Positions 34,463 through 46,864 of a stretch of DNA of 64,000 nucleotides are shown in pieces (the stretch's first letter is position 1; each line of letters begins with the position of its first letter). The notes beneath the pieces were generated by a model. That model saw nothing but the letters and a program-made list of their open reading frames with translations. It ran no database searches and was not told where the DNA came from. The translations under genes were made by a program, and so were the position numbers. The DNA is from Plantago major (Eukaryota; Streptophyta; Magnoliopsida; Lamiales; Plantaginaceae), in contig CM048844.1 of the NCBI GenBank assembly GCA_026545765.1, positions 23,506,237 through 23,570,236 on the forward strand, given 5' to 3'.

Positions 34463-34674
34463 ATTTCACCAGTTGCTACATGTGATAAAATAAGTTCTTT
34501 TCATTTCCTTATTAAAAGTCAGTACAAATTTGGAATAGACTCGTAGCATTCTTTTATCTTCTCCAGCAGTGTTACAATAGCCTTTCAGCACTCTCATATA
34601 TAGACCTTCTTATCAAAAGGAGCGGTTACAGAAAAATTTAGGATGTCTTGGGCGAAAAATCACTCAACAGAAAC

Positions 34675-36837
34675 TTACGCACTAAGGGATTCAATATCTT
34701 TAATCAAACGATCAAAACTAGAATATGACGAACCACCTTCACTCAAGCATTCTTTAGTGGATTTTTCCATTTGATCAGCCCTTTGACTAAACTCTTCTTT
34801 CCTTGTCACCATAAGATTCCGGACTGTTTTCTCAATTATATGACGTTCACAGGTATCTTTCATATCCAACCCTAATTTCCATTCTGCCTCAACAAATCTA
34901 CTATTGACTTGCTGATCAACAAAATATGGCCAGCATATCATAGGTACACCCTCATAGATGGTCTCCAGTGTAGAGTTCCATCCACTGTGAGTCAAGAACC
35001 CCCCAACTGCTCGATGAGCCAAAACCTCCTCTTGTGGGGCCCACTCAACAATGCACCCTCGCTGTGTCATTCCTTCGTATATATCTGAAGGAAGTTGACT
35101 CTTCCAGTTCTTGTTGGGAAGGGCATCTGGCCTTATGACCCATAAAAATCTCTGACCACTATTTACCAAACCATGACAAAATTCCATATGTTGATCATTC
35201 GTCATCAAAGCTAGACTCCCAAAGCTAACATAGATCACAGAATTCAACGGTTGGTCATCAAGCCATGTCAAGCATGTCCGGTCTTCTTTCCACAAACTAC
35301 TTGAAAATTTAGGCGGTTCTGTTGCTTTTGCGGCTAGTTTGGTTTTCAAGTGTGCATGGAGTGGACCAATCGTGTATATGTTTGGACAAACATTGCGCAT
35401 CTGGGATATTATTGGTCCTTCTAGTTCTTCAAATGTGTTCAGGATGAGACCGTGCGCTCGAGGAATTTCGTCACACTCAGTCTTGTACAGTTGGATAGCG
35501 GGATTAGATGAGTCACTAGATCTGCAAAAACTTGGTAGATCACGGCGACGGAGGAATGCTTCCATGCCTGGCACACTCTTCACCAGAACATCCAAGTCAT
35601 CTCCTGAAAGAACAATTATACTTTATATTCTTATGATTTACATTCACATTCCAGCTGCAAAAATGCTATAAATCCCAAATTTACTCCAGTGAAATGTAAG
35701 AGCAAGTTTTACAATAATCCAAAGAATACATCAATATAATGCAAGACCCTCATATAGCTCAGAGAGGTTCTAATATCAATAAAGCTAATTGTACCATGTA
35801 TCAAGATACAATATGAATAGACATACAATTTACAGGCATCTTGCAATCTCAATACCTTCCCCAATCTTCCCTTGACATTTCTCTTTTGTGCAAGTTAAAC
35901 ACTACAGTCTGGAAATTCAAAGACGCCTTATGTTCACTAACTGCACCATCAACATGCCAACTAGAAATCGCCTAGTTCCCAACAGGGAAAACACTGCATG
36001 CATCACTCTGATCACAGTATTAACTTTTCATGACAAAATCGACAGAAATCTTTAACCGGGGCAAATCACACGCAGTGAGGCAACCAATAACCACACAACT
36101 TTTCCTTACATTTTACAAAAAACAGACCACATAAATCTACTTCTTTCTGTTCTAGTTACATAAAACACAAACAAAACTTAACAGTACCATAAGAACTAAG
36201 AAGCACCTAAAATCCACTTCTTTCTGTTCAAGCTACTACTGCACTAGTGCAAATACAAGAAAAGACGAACCGAATCCTGAATTTCAACTCTACAAAACAA
36301 CTAGTATCAACTAACCAATCAAATAAATCAGGAAGAAAAAAAAAATCTTAACTCACCATGAAATGGCACTTCACCAGATTGAACAAGTCTATGCAAACAA
36401 AAGAAGATCCAAAGACAGCAAGCACTGATAGTCCTAACATAAAAGAACGGAATCCCAACTTCACAGGCAACATCACCCGTAAACCCCAAAATCCCATCAG
36501 CTATAAGACAAGAAACCTTGGAATCCAAACCCAATATCATCTCCTTGAATAAAGGTTTGGTTTTTATCCTCAAAGAATCGAAAAGCTCCATGAAATTGTC
36601 ACCAAGAGGGTGATCTTCGGGCAACCCATCGGAGATAGTCTTGATTTGGAAACCCGGGTAGGAGCTGAACCGGGTCTGGATGCTGGAATGGCGCTGAAAT
36701 CGCGAGTAGATGTTGTCGGTGATGACGAAGGTTACACGGAGGTTAGCGAGGCAGAGAAGCTCAGCGAGCTTCAGCATGGAGTTCACCGGACCTTGAAGGG
36801 GTAAAGGGAAGATGAGAACGTGTGGTGTTTGATCCAT
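34675..36837 (-). CDS. UGT-E, UDP-glycosyltransferase, UGT709-like, catalytic His replaced by Pro
   Basis: Exons on minus 36837-36357 and 35603-34675, with a 753-bp phase-1 intron and a product of 469 residues. The opening PHVLIFPLPLQG.VNSMLKLA and the block FSSYPGFQIKTISDGLPEDHP fit the UGT709 family, whose studied members glucosylate iridoid or apocarotenoid substrates. The usual QGH motif reads QGP: residue 17, codon CCG at 36789-36787. His would need two base changes. The partner Asp 114 (CLIAD) and the PSPG box (WAPQEEVLAHRAVGG, HSGWNSTLETIYEG, ending DQ) are intact, and the frame is open, so this is not ordinary decay. It runs opposite to the UGT76-like array, tail to tail with UGT-D. 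A LINE sits about 140 bp upstream of its start. Confidence 0.9.
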
Positions 36838-36974
36838 CGAAGTTTTGCAGTGAGAATTTGGGGATGGATGTGTCTGTAGAAAGAACAACAGTTATGCTTT
36901 CTTGTTTTCTTTTTGTTGGGAGTGCATTCTATTCCCCATTTTCATTATACATTTAAATTGAAAATTTTATCATT

Positions 36975-39900
36975 TCGGGGGACCAACACGATTTGATACA
37001 AGGTCAAGGAAACCAACAAAGGCGCAGGAATCTAGCATTTAATAATGAACAAGACAAGATTTGGGTTCCTAGAGCTAAACAGCAGATTAACATACCTCCC
37101 TCCCATTTGAATCCAAAGCAAGCTGTGGCAAGTACTCAGTCAGTTAAAACTTGAACTGATCCGGGACCATCTGGCATACATCAGCAAAGCAAAGTACGCC
37201 TGAGGATGGATGGTCACCTGTCAGAAGCCGGCATGGATCTCCGAGCAGACCTGCTCAAGGGTTAGAAATTAGACCAGCTTTGGATGATGAATTAATTACA
37301 CAGAACGGTTTTGCTCCACTTGAGTTTGGAACTGGCTCAGGTGGGGATAAAAATCGTGATAAATGTTAGCCTGGAATGTTAGGGGGCTGAACAAGGTTGC
37401 TAAACATAAGGAGATTGGCTCCCGTCTCCTGGATTGGAATGTAAGTATAGCGGGCCTATTAGAAACAAGAGTTAAAGAGGAAAACAAGGATAGAATTCGA
37501 AAACGTCTGGGGAACCGTTGGAGTTTCTATGATAACTACTCAGCGCATGTACTTGGCCGAATATGGGTGGTATGGGACCCAGGACGTGTGCAAGTGATAT
37601 TTTTGAGTTGCTCAGATCAGTTTCTTCACTGCCGATGGTTTGATGTGAATGGGGTAGATAGGGGGCTTATCACCTTCATTTATGCCCATAATCAACTTGT
37701 GAATCAGATTCGGTTATGGCACGAACTGAGAATTCTTGCTGCTGGTATAAGTGAGCAATGGGTTTGCATAGGAGACTTTAACAATGTCCTTCGTTTTGGG
37801 GATCGCATTGGGGGTAATCCTGTGCTGGAAAATGAGTACAAAGACCTGGCTGAGATGATGGATGAGATTGGTCTTTTCGAATAAACATGAACATGGTACT
37901 ATTTACTCTCGCATTGATAGAGCTATTGGAAACGCTGAGTGGTTTCAAGCGAACCAGCATGTTGATATAGAGGTCTTGGTGCCAGGGTTATCAGACCACT
38001 CCCCGTTGCGATTTAGAAATTACTTAAATATCCCGGTAAAACATTCTTGCTTTCGATTCATCAACTACATCACTCAGTTTGATGATTTTAGGGATGTAGT
38101 GGCGGCTTCATGGAGAAGGCAGGGACTGTACCCACCTCAAGAACGGGTGTGGAAAAAATTGAAAAGTTTACAACCAGTTTTAAGGGGCCTGAATAAGCGA
38201 ATCAGTGGAACTGGACTCCGAATTGCGCAACTTTGAGATCAACTGCAGCAGAGACAGGAACAATTACGCACGGACAGATTTAACTCTAATCTCATTTGCC
38301 AAATCAGGGAAACTGCGCTGGAACTAGAACAATGGCAAGATATTGATGAGCAGATTATGCGTCAAAAGTCGAAGGTGGACTGGATAAAATTGGGCGATGG
38401 AAACTCTGCCTTCTTCCATGTGCAGGTGAAAGAAAAGAACAAAAGAACTGGGTTACGTAAACTGGTGACTGATGATGGGCGCATTCTAACCCGTGCCTCA
38501 GAATTCGAAGGAGAGATTCTTGATTTCTACTCCAAGTTGGTTGGCAATTCAGCCAGTAGGCGTGCAGGAGTAAATGTTGAATATATCAGATTGGGCAATC
38601 GATTATGTCATGGAGATAGGGAATTTTTAGTGCAGCCTATTACTCGAGCTGAAATCGATCTGGCATTAAAGGATATTGGTGATTTGAAAGCCCCGGGAAT
38701 TGATGGTTTCAATGCGTACTTTTTTAAAAAGGCGTGGCACACGATTGGGAAGGATGTCTATGATGCAGTGCTGGATTTCTTTGACACCTCTCGATTATAC
38801 CCTGCCCTGAATTGCACACTAGTTACATTGATTCCAAAGACTCCGGAGGCAGTTAAGGTACGGGATATGAGACCCATTGCTTGTTGCACGACAATGTATA
38901 AGATTATTTCAAAAATAATCACTTCACGGCTGGGAAAGGTGATTAATAGCATTGTGAATGATAGCCAATCGGCCTTCTTACCGGGAAAGGTGATTCAAGA
39001 TAACATCTTACTTGCTCAGGAACTTGTAAAGGGCTATAGCAGAAATAATATTTCGCCTAGATGCATGATACAAATGGATATGCATAAGGCCTATGACACA
39101 GTGGAATGGGATGCTCTGGAAGTGATTATGAAAGAACTAGGTTTGCCAGCTCAGTTCGTGCCCTGGATCATATGTTGTGTCACGACGGTATCTTACAAAT
39201 ACTCGATTAATGGGGTGCCGTCAAAACTACTTAAAGCAAGAAGGGGCCTGCGTCAAGGTGATCCATTATCGCCATATCTCTTTGTATTGGTTATGGAATA
39301 TCTTCACCGGTGTTTAAAGAGTTTGAGAACTATTCCTGAATTTAATTTCCATCCTAAGTGTGAAAAGCTGCATATAACGAACTTATGCTTTGCGGATGAT
39401 TTAATGCTCTTTATGCGTGGGGATTTGAAGTCGGTTCAGTTGAGTATGGAGAAATTTAATCACTTCTCGGATGCTACTGGTTTGCGTGCCAATGTAGCTA
39501 AGACGAAGGTCTACTGTGGTGGCATGGTGGCATCGACTAGGCAGCAAATACTTGCTACCACGGGTTTCATTGCCGGCAGCCTTCCAGTTCGCTATCTTGG
39601 CGTGCCATTATCTCATAAGAAGCTCACTGTTGCTCAATACCAACCCCTATTTGATCGGATTCTGAGTAGGATGAAGCACTGGACGACTAGACTACTACGT
39701 TATGCTGGCCGTGAGCAGCTGATTCGCAGTGTCATTACCTCCATCACGGCTTATTGGTTACAGGTTTTCCCCTTCCCAAAAAGGGTTCTTGATCATATTC
39801 AACGCATTTGTCGTAGCTTCCTATGGAGTGGGAAGGATGGGAATTACAAGAAAGCTCTGGTGTCGTGGGAATAGGTATGTGCTCCTCGGAGTTGTGGTGG

Positions 39901-40813
39901 TCTAAATATCATCGCCTTGCCAGAATGGAATAAAGCTCTGATTGCTAAACTCCTGTGGAAAATTCAAACGAAGGTCGATTCCCTATGGGTTCGATGGATA
40001 CATAGCTACTACATCAAGAATCAATCGCGGGAGGAGTGGTCAGCTCCCCTATGCAGTTCCTCTATGATTAAAGCTATACTTAAGATTCGTGAGAATGTAC
40101 AACACACACAGGAATGGCATGAACAATTGGCAAGGGACAGATTCTCTGTGCGCAAGGCTTACCAAATCTTTAGAAATTGTCCGGCAAAGGTAGAGTGGTG
40201 TGATTTGATTAGCCGGAATCCTGCTCGACCGAAGGCTATTTTTATATTTTGGCTAACACTTCACCGGAGATTGGCAACAAAAGACAGATTGGCTTTCTTT
40301 GGGATTCACACGGATGGGGCCTGCAGTTTCTGTGGGGATACGGAAACCATAGAACATCCTTTCTTCCAATGTCCTATAACATATGAGATTGTGAAAGGTG
40401 GATTACAATGGCTGAGACTTGCGCACCCTTGCATCGCAAACTGGCAACAGCTGCTGTCCTGGTTTCGTCGCATGGCTCGGGGAAAAGGAGGGAATGCATA
40501 TGTCTTCCGTGCGCTAATGGCGGAAATCGTATATCATATTTGGATTGCTAGGAATGAAAAATTGTTTCATCAAAGAGATTGCGACACCAATAATATACTA
40601 CACTCGAGATTGACGTCTGATGCACGATGCCGCTGGAAGAATACGGCTACATCATTTCGCACCTTGATTAAACTTAAGAACTTCCTTGTATTTTTCAGTC
40701 TTTACTTGTAGTAGCAGGTTTTGGGCTTGGACACTTTGTCAGCCCTTAAATGTACGAACTTTGTTTTGGAGTAATAAGACAAGTTCTTCGTTCAAAAAAA
40801 AAAAAAAAAAAAA
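36975..40813 (+). mobile_element. 5'-truncated LINE retrotransposon with poly(A) tail
   Basis: It runs from inside ORF1 to a 20-A tail at 40794-40813. The first readable part (36978-37154) is the C-terminal tail of ORF1, with IWVPRAKQQI and a stop, so the element is truncated at its 5' side. ORF2 follows. I cannot find a clean target duplication. Short aaattgaa words on both sides are too weak to count. The left border is uncertain by a few tens of bases. Confidence 0.8.
37363..40711 (+). pseudogene. LINE ORF2: endonuclease, reverse transcriptase and zinc-binding tail, broken
   Basis: The APE-type endonuclease starts LAWNVRGLNK (37363) and contains CIGDFNNVL, then shifts frame near 37862 and goes on to PGLSDHSPL. 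A stop lies at 38234-38236. The reverse transcriptase follows at 38357-39874 with APGIDGFNAYFFKKAW, LRQGDPLSPYLF and the catalytic FADDLMLF. After another stop, 39917-40711 holds the zf-RVT-like tail (RPKAIFIFWLTLHRRLATKD...CSFCGD...HPFFQC). These are the usual three parts of a plant LINE ORF2. At least two frame breaks and stops make it inactive. It copied itself by target-primed reverse transcription when alive. Confidence 0.88.
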
Positions 40814-41226
40814 GTCGAAATTGAATAGTTTTTCCGGGATGGAGGGATAACATAGAAGAGACCATTTATGTTTGATTGAATCCAATCTTTCATTTTTAAC
40901 CTTTTCTTTGTAGTGATTAATCACATGTTTACGTAGGAAAAATCCTCAGTTTTATCAATACTAAGATTATACTAAGATTATGTCGAATTTGCCATCCAAT
41001 TGGATCGAACTCACGAATTAGTATTACTTCACCTTCTAATGCAATTACTAATTCTCGAATTATGAATACAGAGGAATCCAAAATCTAGCTTTAGTTTGTG
41101 GAAAAAAGACGATTTTTTTTGGTTTTTAAGTTGTTCTTGCTTTCTCCTTGTTCTTAATTAGTAAGTGGATTGGTGCTAATTCCAAAGTTCTATCGAATTG
41201 GTGATGAATCCCAGATGAGATTTTCT
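40814..41226. other. Intergenic DNA after the LINE
   Basis: A piece 'ccgggatggagggata' at 40833-40848 looks like one end of a Stowaway MITE whose other end is missing or was separated by the LINE. A short repeat 'attccaaagttctatc' occurs at about 41180 and 41230. No gene is seen. Confidence 0.35.
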
Positions 41227-41498
41227 GTATTCCAAAGTTCTATCATAAGAAGCACCTAAAAACACAACCATACAAATACAGTACACCACTTCTTTCTGTT
41301 CAACCTACTACTGTCTACTGCACTAGTGCAAATACAAAAGACAGACCAAATTCTCAATTTCAACTCTATAAAACAACTATCAACTGACCAATAAAAGAAA
41401 TCAAGAAAAAATAAAAAGGATGGATGTTGACTGACCATGAAATGGCACTTCACCAGATTGAACAAGTCTAGGCAAACAAAAGAAACCCAAAGACAGCA
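41227..41498 (-). pseudogene. Fragment of a UGT-E copy (end of exon 1 plus start of intron)
   Basis: On minus, 41498-41436 encodes a piece ending RLVQSGEVPFHG, like the end of UGT-E exon 1, followed by a donor site (GTCAGT instead of GTGAGT). The next about 200 bases match the UGT-E intron at about 36185-36350 (for example 'cacttctttctgttcaa.ctactact' and 'gcactagtgcaaatacaa'). The match stops abruptly at both sides, so only a scrap of a former tandem copy survives. It lies on the far side of the LINE from UGT-E. Confidence 0.8.
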
Positions 41499-42284
41499 AC
41501 TTTCCTTCATTCAAGCATCTTGAGGAAAAACAGTGTATCAATTTGAATCAAGATTGTTAACATGACTTTACAGAGTTTCATGGTAGTTCTAAGTGCTACT
41601 CTAACAATGCCATTCGCTTCGAATTGAATACTTCTTTTTTCCAAAAACACAACTTCATTTCAAAAGCCAAATAGGCAAAAACAATTTACATCAGACACTG
41701 AAAGTATTAACCCTCAAAAGAAAGCATTGTACGTTTAGCCAAGTGATGGAAACCTCATTTACAAGTCCTAGATTCAAAGTTACACTCCAACTTAAGGAAA
41801 GAGGAACTCAAAGAATTAATATCCAAAATCAGATTACTGAAATCTGACTAGTTACATGAGGAGCTGTGGGTCTAGAAAAGAATCAGTACTATATCATGAC
41901 ATATGGTGCATGTGTTACAATGTATATACATACTAGTACTAACCCGTGGCATCGCCACGTTATAGTTTACTTTTAATAATAAATAAAAAATGTAAGGATA
42001 AAATAAATTAATCGAGAAAATAATATAGTTAAAATTCCTTGTAAACAATGTTGGTTGTGGTGTCAGTGTGTAGTCCTTCATCAAATAATATATCATTGTG
42101 CCTTATAACTATAGAAAATGTAAAATACGACTCATCATGACGTATATGCTTTGAAAGGGGTAGGACCCAACCCTAACCCGTTCAGGACTCAACAGGTTGA
42201 TAACTCCGCCCCGATTCCATCTTCCCGCGGGCTCGGACACAAAATTTAAGAGAAAAGTGAATAAAGTAGGAGAGATGGTGATAA
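41499..42284. other. Intergenic DNA next to CACTA-2
   Basis: No gene seen. The last 45 bases before CACTA-2 (agagaaaagtgaataaagtaggagagatgg) are typical of the inside of a Stowaway MITE, so CACTA-2 may have landed in one. The other half is outside the window. Confidence 0.35.
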
Positions 42285-42722
42285 CACTACAAAAAAATCC
42301 GGGTTTAGTGATGGATTTATCTGTCCCTAACACACCCCCCCCCCCCCCCCCCGATTCGTCCCTAATCCGTTAGGGACGGATATTTTATCCATCCCTAAAT
42401 AGAGACGGATGTTATCCGTCCCTAATGGTCAAAGACCATTAGAGACGGATTATATCCGTGTTGGCCATTAGGGACGGATAATATCCGTCTCTAAATTTAG
42501 AGACAGATATTATCCGTCTCTAAACTGCATTTTTTTCTTCCTGTTTTTTCACATTTCACCTGTTTTACAATCAATATAGTCGTAGATAATATACCTGAAA
42601 GTGATAAAATTGTATTAATTAAAATAGATATTCGATAAAATATCTGAACAGAAGACTAAATATCCGAACAAGATGAGATAGTGTGAAAGTATGTAGCTAG
42701 AACAACATAAGTACATGAGCAT

Positions 42723-44762
42723 CTAAGAACCGGGAGGAGGCGGTGGTTGTTGTATGCATCGAACATACATTGTGCCATCTCATCCATCCGACGAGTGATA
42801 CGATCTTGATTCTCTAGCAGTTGATCGATCGTTTGCTTGAGAGGATTCATCAGCTCATTCGCCTGCTCTTGTGTGTAGAAATTTCCACGTGATGAGGATG
42901 CATGAGACACCGAGAAGCTACCACCCGTCAATGCAGGGCCCAAACTGCCGATCCCATACACTCGACCCTTAGTGTCCATCGGGTTGACTTGGAAGAATAT
43001 CCGGCCTTGCTCTCGAATTGTGAGCTCATGACCGTCGATCATCCTCTCCTCCATGACCCGCTCCACCTCAGTCTGCAATAGTGTAGTGCATACGAAATGA
43101 GATACAGTTTTAGGAAGATACGCTCGATATATAATATACACAAATGCAAATGTGAACCTTAACAAAGAAACGTACCCCAATTAGCTGGGCCCTAGGATCA
43201 GTCCAGATGCCATTCTTCATTTTTGTCTTCTTGAAGTGGTGAAGAGCAGTAGTGGGCTCCCCGACATGGAGCTGAAGAACATGCAAACAAGTAGTAAGTT
43301 GTTAGAAATGAAAGCAAAAAACATATGTACAAATCATATTCCAAGTCATAAATAACATATATACTAACCTATATCTGGCGGTCTGTAACAACAGCCCGCG
43401 ACCCCTAATGATGCCTGGAGCTGCCCGTACCATCTCTCACCTCAGTCAATCGGTTTGCTCTGTTTTTCGCCGCCGTGTCCCTGACAAAGGGATCCCTCCA
43501 GTACTCCTGCCAAAGTGCCCACTCATCACCCCCCATGAACTGCAGCTTTACCCCAGCGGTTTTCATGTTGCTAACCATCCTCTTATAGCACTCTAATCCA
43601 ACAGTCTCGAAAACAAGCCACAATTGGGGAATCAGGGCATTGGGAATGAAGTAGTACTTCTACAACATTTCCATAAGAAGTAGAAATTACACAAGGTTAA
43701 TGAAAGTAGGAATTTAAAGATAAACACAAGTACAGTGGCTAACATACCACGAAATCAGCACAACAAGTTCAGTAATGGTGACTAACATATCACCCAAGTA
43801 CAGTGACTAACATACCACTCAATCAGCACAACAAGTCAAAGAACAGTGACTAATCTATCACCCAAGTACAGTGGCTAACATACCACTCAAATTGTCCTAA
43901 AATTTACTAACACAATTGTGACTAACATATCACCCAAGTACAGTGGCTAACATACCACGAAATCAGCACAACAAGTTCAGTAATGGTGACTAACATATCA
44001 CCCAAGTACAACGGCTAACATACCACTCAATCAGCACAACAAGTCAAAGAACAGTGAATAATATATCACCCAAGTACAGTGGCTAACATACCACTCAAAT
44101 TGTCCTAAAATTTACTAACACAGTGGTGACTAACATATCACCCAAGTACAGTGGCTAACATACCACAAAATTAACACAACAAGTTCAGTAATGGTGACTA
44201 ACATATCACCCAAGTACAGTGGCTAACATACCACGGGATAAAGCATTGAAACATTTAAGCTTACCCGAGTCTCATCAAAGTAATGGTGCTTCATCCGGTC
44301 CGGGAGCGTAGACCACTTCTCGCCTCCTTCACCCGGCTTCTCCCTCCTGAGCCTTATAATCTTACCAAGATTTTCGCTAGCACCCAGTGGCCAAAGCTTG
44401 TTATAAATGAGACAGACATGAAACAAACATTCTTAGTAAATTCATGTAACATTTACTAATTATCTGAAGTTATGTTCTACAAATGCATAATACTTATTTC
44501 TTCCCGTTCGGGAACAACACCGACTTCCCATTCCAAGTAGCACCGGGTGTCAGAACGGTGTAGGGACACCCATCAGAGGATAAGTCACCAAACATGGGTG
44601 ACGTCCCCACGCTCGAGCCAGTGGGAGTCTCAGGAACCTGTGTTGTTGCTCCCTTAATGTCATAGCCGCCCAAAGGGCTACCCACGACTTGCCTGCATCG
44701 TAACCACCACTAGTAGCACTAGACACCGGAGGACGGTATGTGGACCTCTTCTGCCGCGACAT
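42723..44762 (-). pseudogene. TNPA-like gene of CACTA-2
   Basis: On minus it starts at the ATG at 44762 (MSRQKRSTYRPPVSS) and ends at a stop at 42723-42725 after PPPPPGS. Exon pieces are CPYTVLTPGATWNGKSVLFP near 44570-44500, LWPLGASENLGKIIRLRREK with KWSTLPDRMKHHYFDETR (44410-44260), then after the intron the segment around 43620-43405 (LVFETVGLECYKRMVSNMK), and the signature VNPMDTKGRVYGIGSLGPAL near 42960. The order equals that of CACTA-1 and CACTA-3, so all three encode the same kind of protein. One or more frame breaks seem present near 44690, so I list it as a pseudogene, though splicing could explain part of this. Confidence 0.65.
43735..44234. repeat. Intronic array of GTGG/GTGA palindromes, CACTA-2
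   Basis: About fifteen copies of the same two 16-mers as in CACTA-1 (GTGGCTAACATACCAC and GTGACTAACATATCAC), although the spacer sequences (caagtaca, aatcagcacaacaagt) differ. A few copies break the pairing (gtgactaacataccac, acggctaacataccac). Confidence 0.85.
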
Positions 44763-44937
44763 CTAAAAAAGCATACAACAAGTGTTAGTAAGAAAGATGA
44801 GATGAATTGGCAGGTAAAACATATACAATAGACACGTAATAAAGCATATATAACAAGTGTTAGTAAGAAAGATGAGATGTATTGGCATGCATGTAAAACA
44901 TATACATTTAACACGTCAAGAAGACTAAAAAGTTGAG

Positions 44938-46287
44938 TTAATCAAGAACCACCATTATACACATACCCTCGTCCTCCTCGCCCGTGGTTAAGTCTACATA
45001 TTGGTCTTCGTGCAGCTCAATGTACTCATCAGGAGCATGTACAACATTTCTCGCTGTTTCATCCACAACCTCTTCTTGGTACGAGTTGGTAATTGAGTCG
45101 TCCTTCTGAACGTACTCTACTCTGGAGCGGGCCTGTATATGTATCGCAGCCAACCAGTCTACCTTGTCACGTTTCAGGCTTGGATAGTCAATGAATACCA
45201 CTTGGCGTGCTTGAATAGACAAGATAAACGGTTCGTACTTACGATACCTCCTCCTATGGTTAATGTCCACCATCTCATACTGCTCGTGCTTCCTCGTACC
45301 AGCTGGAGTAGGATCATACCAGTCAACATCAAACAGGAAGGTTCTTTTCAAAGGAAAACCTGGATATTCAAGCCGCACGATTCGCTTCAGCTTCCCGTAG
45401 AAATCATACAAATCAGATAGATCTTGCCCACTGACACACACCCCTGAATTGCTTGTGGCCATGCTCGTGTTAGACTCAACCGTGTGGAACCTAAGGCCAT
45501 TGACTATGTACGATGAGAATGTGGAGACCTTTCTGTCTGGTCCCTCCGCTAGAGCTACTAAGTAAGGAGATGTGATGTTGTTGACAGGATCTCGGACATA
45601 CTCCTTGAACCAAGGTGGAAATTCTGTTTCCAACTTCGCTTCAAGTTGTGACTCAATCTCATCATCTGCCAATATTGGATTCTTCTCCAGACAACGCTCT
45701 TTGAACTCCTTGTGGACACGGTTGATATGCATGATTAGTTAGTTAGTAGTTAGATATTCAAATTCATGAAGGCCTTAGTAAGAAAGCTACTCACCCAGCA
45801 AATTTCACCATAAATTCATCAACTTCAGTACAGTTCGAGAGGACATAAAACTAAGCTGCCAACATTTCCTATCATCTAGCCATGATGTATTTTTCTTCCC
45901 CATAGGTCTCCCTGAGACCCTAAAAACAGAAATAGCATCATCATCATCCTCTTGAACTTCGAATGTGTCTGCGTTTCGAGACGGCCTAGATGCCTTTGTG
46001 GGAACGTGGTCTCCAAAGTAATAGGAGCAGAAGGTTGCAACTTCCTCTCGCACGTATGCATTGGCCATCGATCCCTCAGGCCTACCTTTGTTGCTGACAT
46101 ACCTCTTCAATTTTCCCAAGTACCTGCAATGCATATATATTTGGGTAATATAATGTGACTTTGGAAAATTCAGACATTTAAGTGAATGATTGTCTTTATA
46201 TATTACACACCCCAAATACATCCATCGATACTGAACTGGTCCAGCAAGTCTCGCTTCGTGTCGGAGGTGAACCGGCAAGTGCTCCAT
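44938..46287 (-). pseudogene. C-terminal part of the CACTA-2 TNP2 transposase, cut by CACTA-3
   Basis: On minus from 46287: EHLPVHLRHEARLAGPVQYR, YLGKLKRYVSNKGRPEGSM and EEVATFCSYYFG, which match the DUF4218 part of TNP2 proteins. After an intron or frame change it continues at 45732-44938 as a long open stretch with the DUF4216-like part (KVSTFSSYIVNGLRFHT, NSGVCVSGQD, FDVDWYDPTPAGTRKHEQYE). The N-terminal catalytic part should lie beyond CACTA-3, outside the window. The insertion falls right at an ATG codon of the frame (46285-46287). Confidence 0.8.
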
Positions 46288-46299
46288 ACACTACAAAAT

Positions 46300-46640
46300 A
46301 ACTGGTCTGTAGCGACGGATAGATCCGTCGCTACAGACCAGCGATCCGTCACCCCAGCTCTGGCGACGGATAGAAATTCCATCACCCCACTGGAGCTTTG
46401 GCGACGGATAAATAATCCATCGTCCAATTCGCGACGGATTGGACGACGGATTATCATTTTTGACTTTTTTTTTAAAATCGATTATTGACGACGGATAGAT
46501 TCAATCCGTCGCCTTATTTAACGACGGATGGAATCTATCCGTCGCCCCATTTAACGACGGATAGATTCTATCCATCGTTAAATTGGGCGACGGATAGAAG
46601 CGATCCATCGCCCAATATATTATTGGAATTAGTGACGGAA
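46300..46640. repeat. Left subterminal repeats of CACTA-3
   Basis: Many gacggata / tatccgtcg units in both orientations, with the pair 'gcgacggatagatccgtcgc' at 46311-46330 forming a near palindrome. Confidence 0.85.
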
Positions 46641-46864
46641 TCTGAAATCCCGTCACTAATTTTTTTTTTAATTTTGTTTTTTTCATATAAATCCCTGTTT
46701 TTCGTAGTTCACCTATTTAATCAATATAATGTTCGATAATAAATCAATAATACGGAAAATATTTCAATAAATGATAAATAAAAAATCTAATATCCGAATA
46801 AGTCTAAATTATCCGAACAAGTGTGAACCTAATAAATCCGAACGTACATAGTACATATACATAA

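Larger units (their letters stand above)
42285..46288 (-). mobile_element. CACTA-2, left part (split by CACTA-3; right end outside the window)
   Basis: It begins CACTACAAAAAAATCCGGG at 42285 after the triplet TAA. The subterminal repeats (GGGACGGATA, GAGACGGATA and complements, 42360-42520) differ from those of CACTA-1 and CACTA-3, so this is a separate family. A tract of about 18 C lies at 42335-42352. Inside on minus are a TNPA-like gene and the C-terminal part of a TNP2 transposase. The transposase is cut at 46287/46289 by CACTA-3. Confidence 0.88.

Noticed and set aside
36920..40850. Target duplication of the LINE around aaattgaa
   Set aside because: Only about eight bases agree and the flanks then diverge; chance likeness in AT-rich DNA is likely.
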